A stretch of DNA of 64,000 nt from Hexactinellida sp. DTS-2022. Taxonomy: Eukaryota > Porifera > Hexactinellida. Below the pieces are notes generated by a model, which was given only the letters and a program-made list of their open reading frames with translations, was not told where the DNA came from and did not search any database. The DNA lies in contig JAPNXP010000011.1 of assembly GCA_028753945.1 (NCBI GenBank), forward strand, positions 744,001-808,000, written 5' to 3'. Position numbers and translations under genes: made by a program. This document shows, one piece after another, positions 29,117-40,352 of this stretch. How positions within the stretch are numbered: the stretch's first letter is position 1; each line of letters starts with the position of its first letter.

Positions 29117-29471
29117 TTCGTCTTAACCGGAAATTCTTATAAACCGTGTTAATACTATCGAGGTTGTACTATATAGCAATTTTACATAACATATGGGCAC
29201 TATTTAAGGTTTGCAGACCGTTTGAGTTCAAAAATATTTGTAAGATCCTTAGGATTTTGGGGAAAGGTCAATTTTATGGGTCTTTTAAAAATCTTTGGCT
29301 GATAGGGCCAAATTCAAAATATGATCATGTGATATATCAAATTATCGGAAATTTTACTTTGAAACCGAATTCAACAATAAAAAGACGATATGACTTAATT
29401 TGAACAAGTATTTATGGGAAACAAGCCCGGCGAACGCTATCGGACGTAGTTACTTTGGCGAGCTGTCAAGG

Positions 29472-29628
29472 CAATAGGAGTCGTAAATGCAAAGGTCAAT
29501 CCTTCGGGCCGCCCGGAAATTCCGGGTAATGTCCGGGTAAACTCCGGGTATAGTATTAGTAGCATAGGGGCAACCCTTCCCGGCCACCCAGACATTTCCG
29601 GGAACCCGGGCGGGTTACGACGCCTATG
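29472..29628. mobile_element. hAT-like MITE, 157 bp
   Basis: Ends CAATAGGAGTCGTAA and TTACGACGCCTATG; 7-8-bp duplication gtcaagg(c) at 29465 and 29629. The interior consists of ccgggtaa / ttccgggaa palindromes. Confidence 0.75.
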
Positions 29629-29811
29629 GTCAAGGCCGATATAAACACTCTTTTAATTGCCTCAATATCCAAAAATGTTCGCACTACATCAAAGTACATG
29701 TGTACTAATTTTGGTGCTTTTATCAAAAAAATGAACAATTGTATCGTTGTGCCGCTGCACTATTGGTTAATACACAGAAATTCTATAATGCAAAAATGAT
29801 AATGTAGTGAA

Positions 29812-30102
29812 CTATTTCTTCATTTTGGACAAATTTCTGTTCAAATGAGTAAACATCCCTAATTCCACATGCTGTGGCAACATCATTGCTCTTAGTGATG
29901 ATATCAGATGTTTCCCATGTAAGAATGCTCGCTCTACGTCCGCACTAGGACAAAAAAAAGTAAGGCGAGTAAACCAATTTGGGGTAAGAAAATCTAAAAT
30001 TACAGCTGTGTAGAGAGCATTTTCTATGAGGGACTTACTATACTTTGGTGGTTGGTGGATTGATAGTGCCTCCAAAAGAACATGGTGTCGGCACAGCTTC
30101 AA
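29812..30102 (-). pseudogene. hAT transposase C-terminal (dimerisation) fragment
   Basis: The open frame ends with a hAT C-terminal signature: SADVERAFLHGKHLISSLRA and LPQHVELGMFTHLNRNL correspond to the conserved dimerisation region. The catalytic domain and N-terminal zinc finger are absent. The surrounding sequence recurs in part at 39120-39280 (tttggtggtggtttattta, tagtgcctccaaa), so a family of these hAT remnants is present. Confidence 0.6.
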
Positions 30103-30475
30103 TTTTAGATTTTATGTCATATCATCGTTATTATAAAGGTGTTAAACCATTTAAGAAAGGTGTTTTGGAAGGTATCGACCCTGAGTGTGTTGAAATTATC
30201 CTTTAGCTCACTTTATTTAGAGTTGTTATAGTTTCAGTAGTAAATATAATAGGTGGACGGTGAGTCAGCATTTTTTTCTGTGCATGTTGGGTGTTCACTC
30301 AACGCCAACTACACATTCTATATATCGAATTCAAGCAATTGTAAAAACATATATTTGAACATGTCATCGGAAACTCGAGGTGTTAAGACCAATGCGAAGG
30401 TGTACGTGGCTTATATAAGCATCAATTTATAAATTGAAGTTTGTTTCTATCTTATATCATCTGTGACTGTGAGAT

Positions 30476-30895
30476 CAAGGGTGGGGTTGGTTAACCGATC
30501 TGAGGCTACGGTTACAATTCAATTTCTCGCCACGGTTAACCGGTTAACCGCCCATCCTACTCGATACAATAAATCCTTTATAAAAATTTGATTATACTAC
30601 AGAATAAGTCTCATCTGTAGAAAGTATAACCGAATAAGTATATTAACTGATACATTTCGTACTTTAGGTAAATTTAAATCAATGTTGTCCAAGAAAATTT
30701 ATTAAGTGGTGATGAGAAATGGATTTAGGACTACATATTCTGATAAAATTCAAAAAGATTTAATACTTTAGACATTAATTTCCCAATAACTCTTCTGATA
30801 TTCAACAGACCGGCTAACTGGTTAATAAAATCTCCAACCGTTAACCGATATCAGCAACGGTTAACCGGTTAGCCGGTTAACTGAATCCAGCCTTG
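30476..30895. mobile_element. hAT-like MITE, 420 bp, with GGTTAACCGGTTAACCG blocks
   Basis: Ends CAAGGGTGGGGTTGG and CTGAATCCAGCCTTG; duplication gtgagat (7 bp) at 30469-30475 and 30896-30902. Palindromic ggttaaccggttaaccg occurs near both ends. Confidence 0.82.
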
Positions 30896-30989
30896 GTGAG
30901 ATTAATAGTAATCTAGCTATACATATTGAATTTATTAATTATTTAACACCAATTTCAATGCATATTCAATTACAAATAATTTATATAGA

Positions 30990-31140
30990 GCTCAGCTCTA
31001 GTAGAGTTCAGATTTTTAGTATGTGTATTCACTATTCAGGCACTGAGAAAGGTCAGTTTTCCCAGGATTTGAAATTGACCTTTAGAAAGTAAGCCTGGGG
31101 TTTTAGTATGGGAAAAATCTGAACTCTACTAGATCTCAGC
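30990..31140. repeat. short MITE-like inverted repeat
   Basis: CTAGTAGAGTTCAGATTTTT near the left and its reverse complement near the right, about 100 bp apart, with gctcagctct/agctct outside. Confidence 0.7.
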
Positions 31141-31254
31141 TCTAATTCACATACGTATAGTACAAATTTAAATATTTTTGAATAACTATTAAATTTAAAT
31201 GAAATAGCGCGCTTCGCGGCAGAACTGTTAAGTGTTAACATTAAATGAATTTTC

Positions 31255-31395
31255 ACGCTTCTGAAAATGTGACAATGACGTCATAACCTGGCGAGGAGTG
31301 AGAAATTTTGAGTGGAATCCTAAACTTGTTGTCGGGTGCAAAAAGTTACCCCTATCCTATATGCCAAAAATCAGATTTGGAAACCGTCCAGTTTT
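31255..31395. repeat. partial copy of the fold-back inner arm
   Basis: Shares gtgacaatgacgtcataac and aaaagttacccctat with 27515-27630. Confidence 0.75.
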
Positions 31396-31832
31396 TTCAA
31401 TCAACTGGGAACATACAAACAAATATATATTAAAACAATGCTATGTATAAAAATATGTATATAATGTCATGTACACGTATAATTGTTTTTCTTTTAAATA
31501 CAAGTTGGTGGTAGCTCAACTGTTGTATAGAGGAGGGGTTCCCAACCATTTTGTTCTGAGGTCTGAGGACACCCCACTTTAGGCTTGACATAAGGACAAA
31601 GTCAAACAATGGCAAAAGGGTCAATTTAAACGTGGATGTGTTTCAACAATTTCGCATAACGAATGTTAAATCTCACAACTACAGTGAAGTGGTTGTGAGT
31701 GTGTTCTGTCGAGAAGCGAAAATGAAGCACGCGAGTATAATAGTACGAATGGCAGAAATTTGGTCGCGAGGAATAATGGTCGCGGGGAAAATTGGTCGCG
31801 GAAAATGGTTGTGGGGTACAAGAAGTGATATA

Positions 31833-31989
31833 CAGTGGAGTTTGCTTATTAGCAACTCCCCTATTAGCAATATTGCTTTATTAGCAACCGCTTTTCGGGT
31901 CCCAAGCGTGATAATACTGTTAATTTAATTCCCCTATTAGCAAACAGATTTAGTGACAAACACGGATTGCTATTAAGCGAGCTCCACTG
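31833..31989. mobile_element. TA-target MITE, 157 bp (ttattagcaac family)
   Basis: Ends CAGTGGAGTTTGCTTATTAG and AAGCGAGCTCCACTG between TA dinucleotides. Confidence 0.82.
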
Positions 31990-32176
31990 TACATTTATAT
32001 TTTGAATTTCCCGTCTCCATATGTTTATCATTTCTCACTTAGTGTTTGCTATGTGAATGCCAGTATTGTATATGTTATTATTTTATCAACACACAGAGGT
32101 TTCATTTGACATCAAATAAGGTAGAGAGACTATACAAATTACAACTTTTACTTTTACTAATCTCTACTGTTATCAT

Positions 32177-33640
32177 TTGATGGATTATCTCTTCATTGAA
32201 CGAAAAAAGAGGAACAAGAATAAAGATAAAGCTACAATATTATTCTATACGCCAAACCGCGTTTCTGATGGGGTATATTATTTGGTATGTGAAAAATTGG
32301 GCATATGCAAGGCTAGGGTACACACATATAATGATAAAATAAAACTAGCTTATACACACGCGACCTCACAAGATCGTATTAAGATGTGGAAGGAATATAT
32401 AGAATATACTGTGGTAACCCTAATACCGCTGTTGAAATTGTCATTCCGGATAAATATAAAGTCACTCTGAAGGGCGATTCATTTTTGTTGTATGATTCTG
32501 GATTAGGTGACTAGAAAAGGATTATTGTCTATGGTACAGGTAATTTCATTTCCTGTCTAAGTAATTGTGACAACTGGTATTGTGATGGAACGTTTAGTAT
32601 GGTTCCGGATCTGTTTACAATTATACACTATTCATGCAGAATAAGATCGAAACATTATCCCATATATCTATACACTGCTCCCGAGTAAAAGCGAACAATA
32701 TATGACAAGTTGTTTAAGAAATTATTAGAAATCGAACCATCGTTAAATCCTGTGACCGTGATGATTGATTTTGAAAGTGCTTTGATGAATGCACTGGAGG
32801 AGAATTTTAATTCTGTAATAATAGGATGCTTTTTTCACTTGTCGCCAGGGTTTCATCTATACCCCCCCTCAGGGGGGGGTTAGCCCCCCCCTGAAATTAT
32901 TTTTTGAGAAAAAAGACCCCCCTGAGATTTTTTCTGACCCCCCTCTCAGGGGGGGGGGTTAATTAACTATAGCGAAATGTAAATTACCCCCCCCCCCCTG
33001 ACTTCAATTGGACTTCGTTAACCCCCCCTGAGGTGAAAGTCTAGATCCATCACTGCTTGTCGCGAAACATATTTAGACAGGTTCAGAAACAAGGGTTGGC
33101 TACACGCTACCAAGATGATAACAATTTTGCAATGAATATAAAAATGCTTGCAGTTTAGCTTTCTTCCAGAAAATGACGTTGTAAGTTTGTTTTAATATTC
33201 TTATGCAACAATTTCCAGAAAAGACCATAACTTTGGCGAAATACTTCGAAACACGTACATTGGTAGAGTCTTACACTAGCTAAGTAGAAGGACACCAATG
33301 TTATCAATTAGAATTGGAATATTTATTCAAGAGTGAACAGTCGTCTAGACAGAACAAACAACAATGTTGAGGGATGGCACAACGCGTTTAAATCCACAGT
33401 AGTCTCCTAACATCCAAATTTTGTAAACTATCAATGTTTTTATAAAGGGAACAGTCATTGCAAGAGGTGGTTTTGCAAAATGGGAAGCTGGAGAAACAAA
33501 GAAGAGATCAAAGTTCAGCATTGCGCGTGATGTTCGTATCTTAGACCTTGTAGCAGATCATGGATATCGTGATACATTGAGTTATCTAAAGGGAATTGCA
33601 TACAATTTGAGTTTTAAAGAAATCTATACCCTCATTCTTA
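32177..33640 (+). pseudogene. second MULE transposase, decayed and interrupted
   Basis: The N-terminal part (32177-32470) resembles a FLYWCH-type finger region. At about 32570-32840 the catalytic region shows WYCDGTFSMVPDLF, VTVMIDFESALMNALEENF and GCFFHLS, which fit the MULE first Asp, second Asp and GCxFH marks. A TAA breaks it after YTAPE. The hAT MITE at 32846-33055 interrupts the frame right after FHLS, and decayed C-terminal sequence (NNNVEGWH-like, then VIARGGFAKWEAG) continues to about 33600. Terminal inverted repeats were not located. It is a different lineage from the element at 17111. Confidence 0.72.
32846..33055. mobile_element. hAT-type MITE, 210 bp, inside MULE coding sequence
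   Basis: The left end starts CAGGGTTTCATCTA and the right end finishes CTAGATCCATCACTG. Perfect 8-bp duplication cttgtcgc at 32838-32845 and 33056-33063. The interior holds opposed runs of C and G (ccccccctcagggggggg), a strong hairpin. Confidence 0.93.
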
Positions 33641-33737
33641 ATTACAGTTTTTATTATTTAATATTATCATATCGATACCTTCATTCTTAACAACAGTTTT
33701 TCATTATTCAATTTACATTATCAATATGCTTAATATA

Positions 33738-34773
33738 TCTATATTATTAAATCTCGATTGTTGTGTGTGTGTTTGTTTGTCCGGATTGTATTAAAGTGAC
33801 GGGGGGATAGAAACCGCATTAATATATGAGATATTCACCTACTTTCAAATGTTATATAATGTAAACAAGTATGCTGAACACGAATTTCGCATTTACAAAT
33901 ATATAATATGAATATTTGTTGTTGTTGTTTACACAAAATAGGTAACAAATTAATGAAATTCAAAATCAACCTAGAAGTTAGCTTTCAACGGGTATTATAG
34001 GTAAACAAGTATGCTGAACACGAATTTCGCATTTACAAATTTATAATATGAATATTTGTTGGTGTTGTTTACACAAAATAGGTAAACAAATTAATGAAAT
34101 TCAAAATCAACCTAGAAGTTTGCTTTCAACGGGTATTATAGGTTAACAAGTATGCTGAACACGAATTTCGCATTTACAAATTTATAATATGAATATTTGT
34201 TGTTGTTGTTTACACAAAATAGGTAAACAAATTAATGAAATTCAAAATCAACCTAGAAGTTTGCTTCCCCAACGGGTATTATAGGTTAACAAGTATGCTG
34301 AAACGATTTTCGCGTTTACAATTTTCTAATATGAATATTTATTGTTGTTGTTTACACAAAATAGGTAAACAAATTAATGAATTCAAAATCAACATAGAAG
34401 TTTGCTTTCACCGGGTATTATAGGTAAACAAGTATGCTGATCGAATTTCGCGTTTATATAAATTTATAATATGAATATTTGTTGTTGTTGTTTACAAAAA
34501 TAGGAAAACAAATTGATGAAATTAAAAATCAACCTAGAAGTTAGCTTTCACCGGGTATTATAGGTAAACAAGTATGCTGATCACGAATTTCGCGTTTATA
34601 AATTTAGAATATGAAAAACAAGTAAAAAAAATGGAAATCATATAAGGATCTATATAACGTCCCTTTCTACCATTTCCATGGCAGAAAGGGTGAAGAGTAA
34701 GGCCGCATAGCGGCCGTTAACTTGAGGTACGTAGCACCGCTCTGTCGCAAAGCGACCGAAACCGAAGGGCTCG
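33738..34773 (+). mobile_element. Helitron-like non-autonomous element, 1036 bp
   Basis: Starts TCTATATTATTAAATCTCG and ends CCGAAGGGCTCG; the host bases are A on the left and T on the right with no target duplication, as for Helitrons. It carries about five tandem copies of a unit of about 137 bp (with ggtaaacaagtatgctgaac, tttgttgttgttgtttacac and caacctagaagttagctttc) and a GC-rich multi-hairpin block at 34696-34773. The 3' terminus is CTCG rather than the usual CTRR. No Rep/helicase gene is present. Confidence 0.8.
33866..34620 (+). repeat. approximately 137-bp minisatellite inside the Helitron-like element
   Basis: Five full units and partial ones with small indels; each contains tatgctga...cgaatttcgc and gggtattataggtaaac. 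Confidence 0.85.
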
Positions 34774-34910
34774 TGTAAATAATAACTTCAGATAAATTTA
34801 ATCTACATTGATTTCATGTTTTATAACTTTAAATGAATCGAGGCAATAATTATTAAGTAGAACCATCTTTGCGAACATCTTTCCGTAAACGAATATACGT
34901 ACATGTTATA

Positions 34911-35435
34911 TCGATTTTGTCACATGTTGATTTTACAAAATCGACATCCAAAACGTCGATTTTGTAAAATCAACATACAAACTTAACTTTAATTTGTAAA
35001 ATAGTTGAATTTGTAAAATCGACATTCTGAAAATTCGATTTATAAAATCAACGAAAAAAATAAATGAAATATGTCGATTTTGTAAAACCAACTATTTTCA
35101 GATTGTCGATTTTATTAAATCAACATATTTTATTAGTTGATTTTATAAAATCAACATTTCAGAATGTCGATTTTACAAAATCATCTAATAAAATATGTTG
35201 ATTTAATAAAATCGACATATTTTATTCGTTGATTTTGTAAACACACACTTAAAATGGCCCGAGCGTTTCAAATAACCATACATACACTTTGTTTAAAGTC
35301 TGGTTCTTTTATCTTGTTATGTGCTACATGCTTACTCAGTTAAGCATGGCTTTTACACTCATTCAACACTTTGACAGAGAATGTTGATTCATGTCGATTT
35401 GTAAAGTCAACATTTGACAAAATCGACATAACATA
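34911..35435. mobile_element. palindrome-rich DNA element, copy A, 0.5 kb
   Basis: Left end atgttatatcgattttgtca and right end tgacaaaatcgacataacat are inverted. Inside are about ten copies of the near-palindrome gTTGATTTTnnAAAATCGAc. The longer copy B is at 57509-59555. Confidence 0.8.
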
Positions 35436-35732
35436 TACTCAATGACGCATGAAAAGCCCAGACAACAATAGCAAACTAAATTCTTAATAGATTGATATTT
35501 CTTAACAAATAGAACAAATATAATACATGTATAATCCAATATAATACAATGCTCAATAAAGAAGCAGTCTGTATATCCAAATATATTATTGTATTCAAAA
35601 TGAATACATGATTGCGAACCATGCATTAATACAAGAATCAAACTATTCCTGGAACATATGTACATCGCTACATGCAATAAAATCAATACAAAAAAGTTGT
35701 ACTAATAAAACAAAACACTAGTATATCACAGA
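35436..35732. other. 3' flank of the transporter gene
   Basis: AT-rich, with no polyadenylation signal identified with confidence on the minus strand and no other gene. Confidence 0.35.
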
Positions 35733-37190
35733 TTAACTTTCCGAGAAAGATTCAGCAATGTTGAATATAGCAACTCCAGTCCCGAGCACTGCCCCAATCA
35801 GCCCAATAGATATAATAATAATATCCTTAACAGCCCAAACATAGAAGGGCACGCCGTACCTCCTCACGCCCCAGAAGGTGATTATCTCCAGAGCCGGGGG
35901 GAATATGAGCGCCAGGAAGCTGCTGCTGCAGGCGCCGATAAGGTCAATTAAAAGGTTAATCTGAGCGATAGCAATAGGCACTAAAGCAGTGAATATAACA
36001 ATAATTGTACGTAATATAATCTGTACGATTAACTTTAGTTTGGAGGACTTGATTCGATGGAGGAAGTATGGCTCGATAATCTCCATAGGGACATAGAACT
36101 GTATTAAATAACTGCTAAATATCCCTAAAATCAAGTAGAGCGTAGCCACAGGGTACACCAGGTCGAGAGGGGACCGGATAACCTTTGGGAGGTTCAATGA
36201 AATGACTTCAGCGAGATTAGAGCCAAACGCGAAGTACCCTACCATTCCGAGAAGGACGTAAGAGGTGATTACAATGAGCATTCCGGTCCATAATATGGGC
36301 TGGAATAGATTGGGGTTTGACATTTTATTCTCTAGCGGTAACACGGAGCCTATCCCTTCAAAGGCGAAAATCACATTCCCGAAGTACAGTGGGTAATTTT
36401 GGAGTACTGGTGATAAACTCTGCACGCCAGGGCCTACCCCGCCTTGCCGGTATATGGTCAGACCACAGAAAATGAGTATGATAATAATGCTGTAGAAGTA
36501 GCATATGTTCGAGACGAAGGAAATGGGTGCGAGATATTTGAGACTGCGTATGTAACTCCCTAGGATAAATATGGGAAGTATGATCACTATCATAATCCTG
36601 AAGTTAACAGTTTCAACACCTGAGTTCTGAAACAGAAGAATTACGTTTTGAGAAATAAATGCTATATAAGTACAACAGAATCCCAGCTGCGTTAGAAGGA
36701 GCATGCTGTTAACCATTAAGCGAGCTACCATTCCCAGGCGTCTTTTCTTGAAATTGTAGGATATAGCCAGCTCCGCCACGTCCGCGTACCCGAGTGCAGG
36801 AAGCTGCAGCTGTTTGCATAGGTGGTGGCTGCAGGTGACTAATAGCGTCATGCAGTGAGTAGCTACCAGGCCCATTAGTATCAGCACGATGGGGCCCAAC
36901 ACATAGCCGGAGTCCAGTATGGCATTTGGCAAGCTCAGTATCCCAATGCCGATGTTAGCTTTGAAGATATGCATGAGAGTAGCACCAGGGCCAATCGCGT
37001 TCTTATCTCTGATGCGGGAATTCTTCTCTGTGATTGACGGAAAGTTCCGGAAGTTAAACATAGATTCTTCTTGGCTCTCAACGAAATCGTCGTTGATCAA
37101 AGGAGAAGCTTGTCCTAGGTCCCTGGTCCCCTGTACAGGACTCCTCTCTAAACTGTCCGTAGGGGATACAGTCATCTTATCCCGACTCAT
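35733..37190 (-). CDS. SLC36/AVT-family amino-acid transporter, 485 aa, intronless
   Basis: ATG at 37190, TAA at 35733. A polar N-terminal tail of about 70 residues is followed by about 11 hydrophobic helices. The first helix shows the Aa_trans family mark (HIFKANIGIGILSLPNAILD), followed by GPIVLILMGLVATHCMTLLV and a Cys/His-rich loop (CSHHLCK) close to that of proton-coupled amino-acid transporters. Later marks are FEGIGSVLPLENKM and a C-terminal PPALEIITFWG. Family members carry small neutral amino acids with protons across the plasma or lysosomal membrane; which one applies here cannot be told. Length is normal and no defects were seen. An intronless copy among spliced genes could be a retrocopy, but gene-poor introns are also possible in this genome. 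Confidence 0.92.
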   Translation of the reverse strand: MSRDKMTVSPTDSLERSPVQGTRDLGQASPLINDDFVESQEESMFNFRNFPSITEKNSRIRDKNAIGPGATLMHIFKANIGIGILSLPNAILDSGYVLGPIVLILMGLVATHCMTLLVTCSHHLCKQLQLPALGYADVAELAISYNFKKRRLGMVARLMVNSMLLLTQLGFCCTYIAFISQNVILLFQNSGVETVNFRIMIVIILPIFILGSYIRSLKYLAPISFVSNICYFYSIIIILIFCGLTIYRQGGVGPGVQSLSPVLQNYPLYFGNVIFAFEGIGSVLPLENKMSNPNLFQPILWTGMLIVITSYVLLGMVGYFAFGSNLAEVISLNLPKVIRSPLDLVYPVATLYLILGIFSSYLIQFYVPMEIIEPYFLHRIKSSKLKLIVQIILRTIIVIFTALVPIAIAQINLLIDLIGACSSSFLALIFPPALEIITFWGVRRYGVPFYVWAVKDIIIISIGLIGAVLGTGVAIFNIAESFSES

Positions 37191-37503
37191 TTGTGACTGC
37201 TTAATTATTATTTATACAAACTATCGATACAGCAGAACCTGAATAATCCGGAATTCAGTAAACCCTCCTTTATCCCGATGTCAATGAGCTTCAGACGATG
37301 CAAGATTACTGTAAAATTACAAATTGAATCGAAAAACTTCATAGCAGACTTTTAATTCCAATTATATAATCTTTTTATCAAGTTATAATAAATTACTCAC
37401 TATGACAACTCGAACCTGTCTTGCAACATCAGACGCTAAGTAGTTACAGTGGATAACATTGCTAAAATAATCAACTATTTATATCATTTATTATCTATAC
37501 ATA
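37191..37503. other. upstream region of the transporter gene
   Basis: Contains a half-copy of a TA-target MITE end (cagcagaacctgaataatcc) at about 37230. No promoter motif can be named with confidence. Confidence 0.35.
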
Positions 37504-39045
37504 ATACAATTCGGGCACCAAATACGCCACAGACGAATAGTCATTTAATAGATATTCCATTTCATTAACCCATTGTTTGTATTTCAGTCATCGTTTAAAA
37601 ATTGAAATCAGCATACTCGCTTACTTTGAATGACATATGGGATTAAGTTTATATTTCCATTATTTGTGCGTTATAAACCCCCCTTACACTCTAATACATT
37701 TCGGGCACCAAGCACACACATAGACAAATATTTATATAAATAGATATTCCATCTCATTAATCCATTGGTGAATATCAGAAATCGTTCTGAAATTGAATAA
37801 CTGTTGAGTGAAATTGAATTTTCATATAGGAGAAAACTTCAATACATCTAAGTATTAGAAATCGATTTATATAGTAGCAGCTATTGAATCAAATTGAATT
37901 ATTCATATAAATAGAATACTTTATTGTAACTGTGATATCAGAAATTGATTTGTATAGTAATCTATATTATTAAATCTCGATGGTTGTTTGTGTGTTTGTG
38001 TGTGTGTGACACTGTGTGTGTGTGTGTTTGTCCGGATTATATTAAAGTGATGGGGGAATAGAAACCGCAATTAATATTGGGATATAAACTAACTTTCAAA
38101 TGTTATAATAGGTAAACATTGCTAAACAAGTATGCTGAACACGAATTTCGCGTTTATAAATTTCTCATATTAATATTTGTTGTTGTTGTTTACACAAAAT
38201 AGGTAAACAAAATTCAAAATCAACCTAGAAGTTAGCTTCCAACGGGTATTATAGGTAAACAAGTATGCCGAACACGAATTTCGCGTTTATAAATTTCTTT
38301 GTTTTTGTTGTTGACACAAAATAGGTAAACAAATTAATGAAATTCAAAATCAACCTAGAAGTTAGCTTTCAACGGGTATTATAGGTAAACAAGTATGCTG
38401 ATTTCGAATTTCGCATTTATAATATGAATATTTGTTGTTGTTGTTGTTGACACAAAATAGGTAATCAAATTATTGAAATTCAAAATCAACCTAGAAGTTA
38501 GGTTTCAACGGGTATTATAAGTATATAACTATGACAAATATTACAACTATGTAATCATTTGTTTGTGAGGAGTAAGGCCGCGTAGCGGCCGTTAACATGA
38601 GGTGCATAGCACCGATCTGTCGCAAAGCGACCGAGACCGAAGGGCTCGAAGCTATTGAATGTAAATTAATTATTCATATATACTAGAATTCTTTATTGAA
38701 ATTATGATATCAACAATAACTTGAATCGAAATAACACTGAATCTAATTGAATTATTCATAAATAGTAGATCTTCATCGAAACTACGAAATAATTGCATAA
38801 TTGAATATGAATGAATTTACGATTTTAGAAAGTTAAGAGTGAATTGTGGCAACTTTGAGCCTAATTATCAGGAAAACGAGGACGGATTTTTAAAATCGTG
38901 AAGAGCTATCAGTTGTTAAATACTTTTATGATACTAATGATTCTAATTTTTTTCTTGTTATTGCATTTATTTTCTTATGGGACAAAAAAAGCTAAAAGTC
39001 CCGTTAAAAATTTTCCCAAGTCGAAATTGAAAACTCGGGCCACGA
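37504..39045 (+). repeat. 0.85-kb duplicated segment, copy 1 (with Helitron-like insert)
   Basis: Apart from the insert at 37961-38648, this segment matches 40353-41205 in order and orientation, for example agacgaatagtcatttaata, gattccatctcatta and gggacaaaaaaagctaaaag. Confidence 0.85.
37961..38648 (+). mobile_element. Helitron-like non-autonomous element, 688 bp
   Basis: Same 5' start (TCTATATTATTAAATCTCG) and 3' end (CCGAAGGGCTCG) as 33738-34773, with three internal repeat units and the GC hairpin block at 38573-38648. The unoccupied target, between A and T, can be read at 40814/40815 in the duplicated segment. Confidence 0.85.
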
Positions 39046-39059
39046 GATGCACATTAATC

Positions 39060-39300
39060 AACAACCAGACACCTATCCTAAAATCTCAGAGCTCTAGCAT
39101 TTATGGTTTAGCCTGGGGAGGCGACACGGAGAAAAAAAATAAAATCCAAAATTGCAGCCTGTGCCGACGCATGTTCCTTTTGTGGCACTATATTTTGGTG
39201 GTGGTTTATTTATAGTGCCTCCAAAGGATCATGCTGTCGTCACAGCTGCAATTTTGGATTTTTTCGCCATCTTATGAACGCCTCATAGTGTTTAGACTCA
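39060..39300. repeat. hAT-remnant-like inverted sequence
   Basis: aaaatccaaaattgcagc and gctgcaattttggatttt form an inverted repeat around the tagtgcctccaaa motif shared with 30050-30100. Confidence 0.6.
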
Positions 39301-39459
39301 TTTAACAAGTTGTATGGTACAAAGGAACGATTGTTGATTTTAAATTATTTCCATCTTGAACCACCTTGAGTTTAATGCCATTCATTCATTATGTATAGAT
39401 AATAATTTATATAAATAGTTAATTATTTGTGCAATGTTATCCACTGTGATTTGAGTTAA

Positions 39460-40206
39460 GGGGAACACTTAGTGAATTTCAGGAGATATTACTATTGCCA
39501 ATATAGTCCGAAAATATGTCAATAAAACGAATCCGAAATTTTTTTTCAAAATTTCACCTTTAAGGTCACTTTTTGGGAAAAAAAAATTTTTGCAAATTTA
39601 AAAAAAAAAATATTTATAAAAAAAAAAATTCTACCTTAATTGTTGTTGATTTTGATCATTCTGATTGATTTGGAAAAATAAGTAAAAATTTTCAATATTC
39701 AATAAAAGACACTTTTTCATTATTAAATGTGCAAGAAAACGAAATTTTTTTGAAACGGACATACATTGTGAAAAAGACGTATGAGAACATTTACTAACGT
39801 CTGGCCATGACAGATTTTTTTTTTTAATTAAGTTTTATTAAGCAATAATTTTTTTAATACAAAAATATATATATTTTACAAATTAATTTCTAAAAATAAA
39901 ATATATAAAATTTTAAGTCCAAAATAAAAATTCGTTCATGGCCAGACGTCGCTAAATAGAGTAAGTAACAATTCATTATTGAGGTTAATATTCGAAATTT
40001 TAATTCTAGATAGTAAATCGTCGATAATTGGCTAGTATGAATCAGTATGAATCAGTACAGTATAGAAATTTGATTAAGCTATAACCGAGGATATATGAAT
40101 TCGCAACTTCTAGTATTATGGAAATTTACTAGATAGGTATAGAGCAAATTAATGGCTATTTCAACTTTCTCAAATTCGAAAGTTGAAAATTCACTAAGTG
40201 TCCCCC
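39460..40206. mobile_element. fold-back/MITE element, about 0.75 kb
   Basis: Left GGGGAACACTTAGTGAATTT and right AAATTCACTAAGTGTCCCC are inverted, and internal ACGTCTGGCCATGA / TCATGGCCAGACGT form a second pair (39797 and 39942). The interior is almost pure A/T. Not coding. Confidence 0.7.
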
Positions 40207-40352
40207 AATATAATTTACTTTGCTTTAATCCATTGAATATTAATACACTGTTAAAAATTGGAAATAAGCATACTTGTTTACTTAGAATGACAAAAGGATT
40301 AAGTTTATATTTCCATTATAAATGCGTTATAATTATCCCCCCCCTATCACTC

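Noticed and set aside
33866..34620. Regular repeats resembling a CRISPR array
   Set aside because: Units of about 137 bp are contiguous without spacers and lie in an animal transposon.
34696..34773. GC-rich hairpin block as a structured RNA gene
   Set aside because: It always coincides with the 3' end of the Helitron-like elements, so it is more simply a terminal structure of the element.
38898..39215. 105-codon frame, partly repeated at 41004-41264
   Set aside because: It falls in the 0.85-kb duplicated repeat; the shared frame is hydrophobic by composition and changes after the duplication ends.
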